Assembly: GCA_003665825.1 (NCBI GenBank)
Contig: QPFY01000063.1
Location: 1-25,090 of the forward strand
Origin: Microbotryum silenes-acaulis
Taxonomy: Eukaryota > Basidiomycota > Microbotryomycetes > Microbotryales > Microbotryaceae
Direction: 5' to 3'
DNA: 25,090 nucleotides
Shown in pieces: positions 21,346 to 25,090 of this stretch; positions within the stretch are counted from its first letter, which is position 1, and each line of letters starts with the position of its first letter. Made by a program: the position numbers and the translations under genes. A model generated the notes under the pieces. That model worked only from the letters and a program-made list of their open reading frames with translations, searched no databases and was not told where the DNA came from.

Positions 21346-21560
21346 AGTTGGTGTGTTGGGAATGAGGGTTAGGAATGGCGCGTTCATTGGTAATCTGTTT
21401 AGAAGCGCTCGTCTGTTTAGTGAAGCCTGGCGATGCGCACCAACCGTTGTCTTCTCTCCACGGTTGGATTACACGCTCGTCAGGTACGCATGTTTAGCTT
21501 CACAGCCACTTTTGTTGCAATTAACTGACGGTTGGATTACACGCTCGTCAGTCTCTTATT
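21346..21560 (+). repeat. 5' LTR of copia-A (215 bp)
   Basis: Pairs with 2495-2709. The two internal 22-bp repeats are at 21460-21481 and 21528-21549. Near identity of the LTRs indicates a recent insertion. Transcription of the element should start here, but I cannot place a TATA box with confidence. Confidence 0.88.
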
Positions 21561-21572
21561 TGGTAGCGTCTG
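21561..21572 (+). promoter_or_regulatory. Primer-binding site, initiator tRNA-Met type
   Basis: TGGTAGCGTCTG follows the LTR without a gap. It closely resembles the Ty1 site that pairs with the 3' end of initiator methionine tRNA (TGGTAGCGCC). This position also supports the LTR end chosen. Confidence 0.75.
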
Positions 21573-21625
21573 TATTGCCGCAAGGCACAGATCCGCACGC
21601 AGAAAAGACGCAGCGCGTATCCAAG

Positions 21626-22707
21626 ATGGCTACGACCTCGGTGGATTCCGGGTCCGCCACTCATCGCGGCCTTATGGGCAACCTGTATGGCAATGTCGAC
21701 GCCACAAATTGGGGAACGGCCAAGGATCGACTCCAACGGGTGTTGGAGGCGATGGCCGGTTCAAGCACGTCACGACCGAACTCAGTGTTGGCCCCAAGCC
21801 CGAACAGTCCGAGTTCACCCGTACGCTGGGTGGCTCCACTGTGGCCGACGTAGCCACGTTCCGTACACAACATCGGAACTACCGTCATGACGTCGACGAC
21901 CTCGATCAAGCCTTGGCGCAGGCCCGCAACATCTTGTTCGTGTGCCTGGGGGAGGCCACGTTCGCGCGCATCGCAGACCAGCCAACGCACGAGCTGTGGG
22001 CGGCCCTCGATAAGGATCTCGGCGCCGCATCCCACGACTTCGCGCGGTCGGAGAAACTTGATGCTCTTTTCCAATACCAAGCCTACGTCGATGGAGACCC
22101 TCTCGACCCTTGGTTGTCGCGCTTCAACCGGCTGTTCGTCGATCTCAACGCCGCGCATGTTTCCCGCGACAAGGCCTACCAGCGCGCCAAGATCGACGGG
22201 GTCAAGTACACGCAAGCTGAGTTTGACAAGTGGGTTCCGCCGCCTGCGTTGTCGGAAGGCATCCGCATGGACCTCTTGAAGGCGAGGATGCCACGGCCTA
22301 TTGTCACGGTTATCGACGCCCTCGGCCCTATCCCGTCGCTCAGTGATGTGGAGGGCGCGATTCGTCGCGCGGCGATGTCTCGCTCTTCCGGCACCGACGT
22401 CGCCGAAGCCCTCGCGGCGAAGACTCAGGGTCGTCGCAGGCGCCCCGCTCGTTCGTCAGGCAAACCGAAGTCCAGTTTTCTCTCGGCTTCGAAGGTACCG
22501 GGTCTCGTGGACAAGTGGCCGCACGGGGTTGCGCAGAACGGTCGCCTGAGGCTGGGCCCGTCGCAGTGTCGGAAATGCTACGAGCAGGGTCATCTTGGCG
22601 ACGAATGTACCGTCCCCTCGACCGAACTGTGCCGTCGTCGGGTTGCCGTCTTAGCCAAGCACAACATCTCCATCGGCGCGGGCCGACGCGATGGCGCTCG
22701 TGGCTGA
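21626..22707 (+). pseudogene. Copia-A Gag
   Basis: Capsid protein forming virus-like particles. ATG 21626 (MATTSVDSGSATHRG) opens 66 bases past the primer-binding site. One base is lost near 21755, after which the main frame continues: an alpha-helical gag core (VDDLDQALAQARNILFVCLG ... FDKWVPPPALSEGIRMDLLK), a basic stretch (GRRRRPARSSGKPK) and a zinc knuckle CRKCYEQGHLGDEC (CX2CX4HX4C, about 22570-22611). The stop at 22705 probably results from another indel, since protease lies downstream in the same frame. This matches the copia UBN2-type gag in layout. Confidence 0.85.
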
Positions 22708-25090
22708 GTACGGGTCCCGACCCATCGGTTTGACGACGACTCTTACGAGAACTATTTTGCCGAGGTCGCCCTTGACACCGAAGTCTCTGCGCTGTACTTG
22801 CACGACGGTCCCCGCTACCTCCTCGACTCGGGGGCGACGCGCCACATGGACCACTCGTCGGGATCTCTTGGTCGACTTCCAGCCTTTCACGACGGAGCGG
22901 GTGCGCGTAGTCGGCGCATTCAAGTCCAGCGCCATGGCTGTCGGCAAGGGCACCCTTCGCTTTGACGCCAATGGCGCGCTCTCGAGCTCCGCGACGTCCT
23001 TCTCGTCCCGGGTCTGTCCGCCGAGCTCGTCTCTTCTTGCCAGTCTCATGAAGGATGGGTACCAGCTGTCTGGGATTTTGCGACGCCGCGGGCGCACACT
23101 CTGGTCTCACCGTCTCGGGTCCGGGCTTCGAGTCTCACCTTTGCTCTCGATCGCAACCACTACGTTCTCCAGGCGAGTCCGGCCTCACCTCCTCTGGCGG
23201 ATCACCACGCGCTGACAGCCACCTCCTTGCCTACAGATGTAGTGCTTTGGCATCAGCGTTTGGGTCATCTGTCCTGGGGGTCGTTTGGTAGAACTTGCTA
23301 AGTCGGGCGACATTTCCCTCGACATCTCTGCTGTAACCCGGGATCAACTTCGTCTCCTCGATCAGTGCGATGCCTGCTGCTCCGGCAAGGCCGTGTCTGC
23401 CCCCAGTCGTGAGGCTGCCCACCACCCCGCCGACGTGTGGGGGCCTTCCCCTGTCCCTGCTTCTCTCCGGCGTCCGATATCTGTGCGGTGTCACGGATGA
23501 ATACTCGCGTTTCCCGCTGGGCTCGCGGCATTCGGCTCAAGAGCGAGGCTTCGTCCGTACTCAAGGGCTTCGTTGCGATGTCGAAAATCCAGTATGCTGG
23601 CCCGGGAGTGGCGACCTTGCGCACGGATAGGGGGGGTGAGTTCGTCAACAACGACCTCCGGGATTGGCTTGCTGAGCGGGGCATTTTTCACGAGCTATCC
23701 ACGGCATACGAGCACGGTCAGATGGGCATACAGGAACGGAGTTGGCGTACGATTTTCAACTCTGTTCGGGCGTGGCTTCATCGTTCAGGACTGCCGTCAT
23801 CGCTGTGGGAAGAGGCTGCGCAGGCGGCCATCTACATTATCAACCTCCTCCCGTCGTCGCCTCTGCAGCAGCGCACCCCTGATGCCGTCTTCACGCCGCT
23901 GCGAGTCCCGTTACGTCCACCCGTCGTCCCCGCATCGATCGTGGTCAAAACCTGGGGCTGCGCCGCCCAGGTACCGTTCGCTCCCGAGCAACGTTCCAAC
24001 AAGTTGGCTCCGCGTTTCGCGCCTGTGCTACTTTGTCGGGTACTCTTTGCGCTCTAAGGCCTGGCGCTTCTACGACCCGGTTGGCAACAAGGTCTTCGAG
24101 TCGTCTCAGGCCAAGTTCTTCGAAGATCGCTTCTTCCCCGCCGCGGCAAACCCTGTACCTACTGTTGTTGCGCCCGCCGTTCTGTCCTATCCGTCCGTCC
24201 CGCGCAGAGTTCCTCCGCCCGACCTTCCCCCTGACGACGACGATACTGTCAATCCTGCGGCGTCGCACCCGCCGTCGCGGCCGCTCCCGCTGTTGCCCCG
24301 CCGTTGCTGTCCCGCCGCGGCTGGTCCGGTCGACGTTGTGGCCCCACCTGTCCCGCCCTCCCTCGTGTTCTCCAATCCGGGTCCGGCGAACGCCCCTCCT
24401 GTAGGTGATCGTTCCACTCGTGCTCGTCGCCCCCCTGACTACCTGGGTTTCGCCCGCGCGGCTCACGACTTGGAGTTCGCCGCGCACGCCTCCGTCTCGA
24501 TCGAGGACTTTGACGAGGACGATCCCGACGTCCAGCTGTACTCGTACGAGGAAGCGACTGCCTTTCTTGCCAAAGTCGATAAGGACGACGCCCCTACCGT
24601 TCGCGCGGCACTCGCTGGTTCGTTCCGCGACTACTGGCTGGCGGCCATGGCGACCGAGGAGGGCGCACTGGCGGCGAAGCAAACATTTTCCAAGCCGCTT
24701 CGTCCCCCTCGCGGGGCTATCATAATCGGCAGTATGTGGGTCCTCATGGTGAAGCGCGACGCCGAGGGCAAAATCGTAAAGTACAAAGCTCGCCTCGTTG
24801 CGCGTGGGGACATGCAGAGGCGTCGGGGTGAGCAAATTGACTCGTTCTCGCCTACTGGCCGCGCCGCCTCCCATCGCCTGCTGCTCGCCCTTGCCGTTGA
24901 GAACGAGTGGGAGACCCGGCAATTCGACGTCTCGTCGGCATACCTCAACGGCAATCTCGGTGGGACGGAGATCTACATGCGTCTGCCCAGTGGGCAAGTC
25001 GTGCGCCTTCAGCGCGCGCTGTACGGACTCGTCCAGGCGGGTAGGGAGTGGTACAAGGTCTTCACCGAGTGGATTTTGTCGATTGGCTTC
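22708..25090 (+). pseudogene. Copia-A pol, part 1: protease, integrase, start of RT (frameshifted)
   Basis: Protease site LLDSGATRHMDH (Asp codon 22824), the classic copia form. A GAG-pre-integrase HHCC domain: WHQRLGHLS (first His 23251) and CDACC (23366 onward). Integrase core: Asp in ADVWG (23432), Asp in RTDRGGEF (23626) and Glu in GIQERSW (23734); the last two are 36 codons apart, a clear DD35E. RT begins with KARLVARG and motif [12 protein letters not shown] (Asp 24926), and the window stops before the catalytic box. Frame breaks at about 22860, 23290, 23460, 23885-23945, 24015 and 24260-24320. Those around 23885-24015 are absent from the duplicate at 255-390. No stop created by a substitution was recognised. 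Confidence 0.86.
23630..25090 (+). repeat. Terminal direct repeat, identical to 1-1461
   Basis: Line-by-line comparison shows zero substitutions and twelve single-base indels, all in homopolymer runs or doublets, balanced six to six so both copies are 1,461 bases. This is what overlapping ends of a circular or tandem sequence look like when read with indel-prone sequencing. Confidence 0.93.

Larger units (their letters stand above)
21346..25090 (+). mobile_element. Copia-A, 5' portion
   Basis: LTR, primer-binding site, gag, protease, integrase and the first part of RT of the element whose remainder is at 1-2709. It ends with the window inside RT, at the base equivalent to 1461. Confidence 0.93.

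Noticed and set aside
21354..21559. Alternative LTR from TGTTGGG to CTTAT with duplication TGGTG
   Set aside because: It also gives a 5-bp match, but leaves the eight shared bases AGTTGGTG before both LTRs to chance.

Overview
The window is made only of retrotransposons. I see no host gene, rRNA gene, CRISPR array or bacterial feature. The DNA is GC-rich and CpG-rich. The elements (Ty1/copia and Ty3/gypsy LTR elements, and two-ORF APE-type LINEs with a gag-like zinc-knuckle ORF1) suggest a repeat-rich fungal genome, most likely a basidiomycete. That assignment is inference from element style and base composition.

Layout: (1) 1-2709 (+), 3' part of a copia element (copia-A): integrase end, RT, RNase H, 3' LTR. 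(2) 2710-4335 (-), 5' part of a LINE (LINE-B) with most of ORF1. (3) 4336-7143 (-), an internally deleted LINE (LINE-A'). (4) 7144-12339 (+), a gypsy gag-pol missing both ends and both LTRs. (5) 12340-20382 (+), a nearly complete LINE (LINE-A, about 8.0 kb) of the same family as LINE-A', head-to-head with it across the gypsy. (6) 20383-20747 (+), the 3' stub and LTR of a second copia family (copia-B). (7) 20748-21345 (-), LINE-B again: start of ORF2 and end of ORF1. (8) 21346-25090 (+), 5' part of copia-A: LTR, primer-binding site, gag, protease, integrase, start of RT.

The main result is that the two window ends are the same sequence. Bases 1-1461 equal 23630-25090 with no substitutions and about twelve one-base homopolymer indels. 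Joining the ends gives one copia-A of about 4,993 bp with matching LTRs and a 5-bp target duplication (GGTGA at 21341 and 2710). It sits inside one LINE-B ORF1 whose reading frame continues across the insertion site. The sequence therefore represents a circle, or one unit of a head-to-tail array, of about 23,629 bp; a repeat-driven assembly cycle is the main alternative.

Likely history: LINE-B is oldest; copia-B entered its ORF2; the LINE-A/gypsy/LINE-A' block came by rearrangement (no target duplications found); copia-A entered LINE-B ORF1 last (LTRs differ by one substitution). Most frame breaks look like one-base indels, so sequencing error may explain many. Aspartate-to-asparagine changes are seen at catalytic positions of copia-A RT, gypsy RT and the LINE-B endonuclease.
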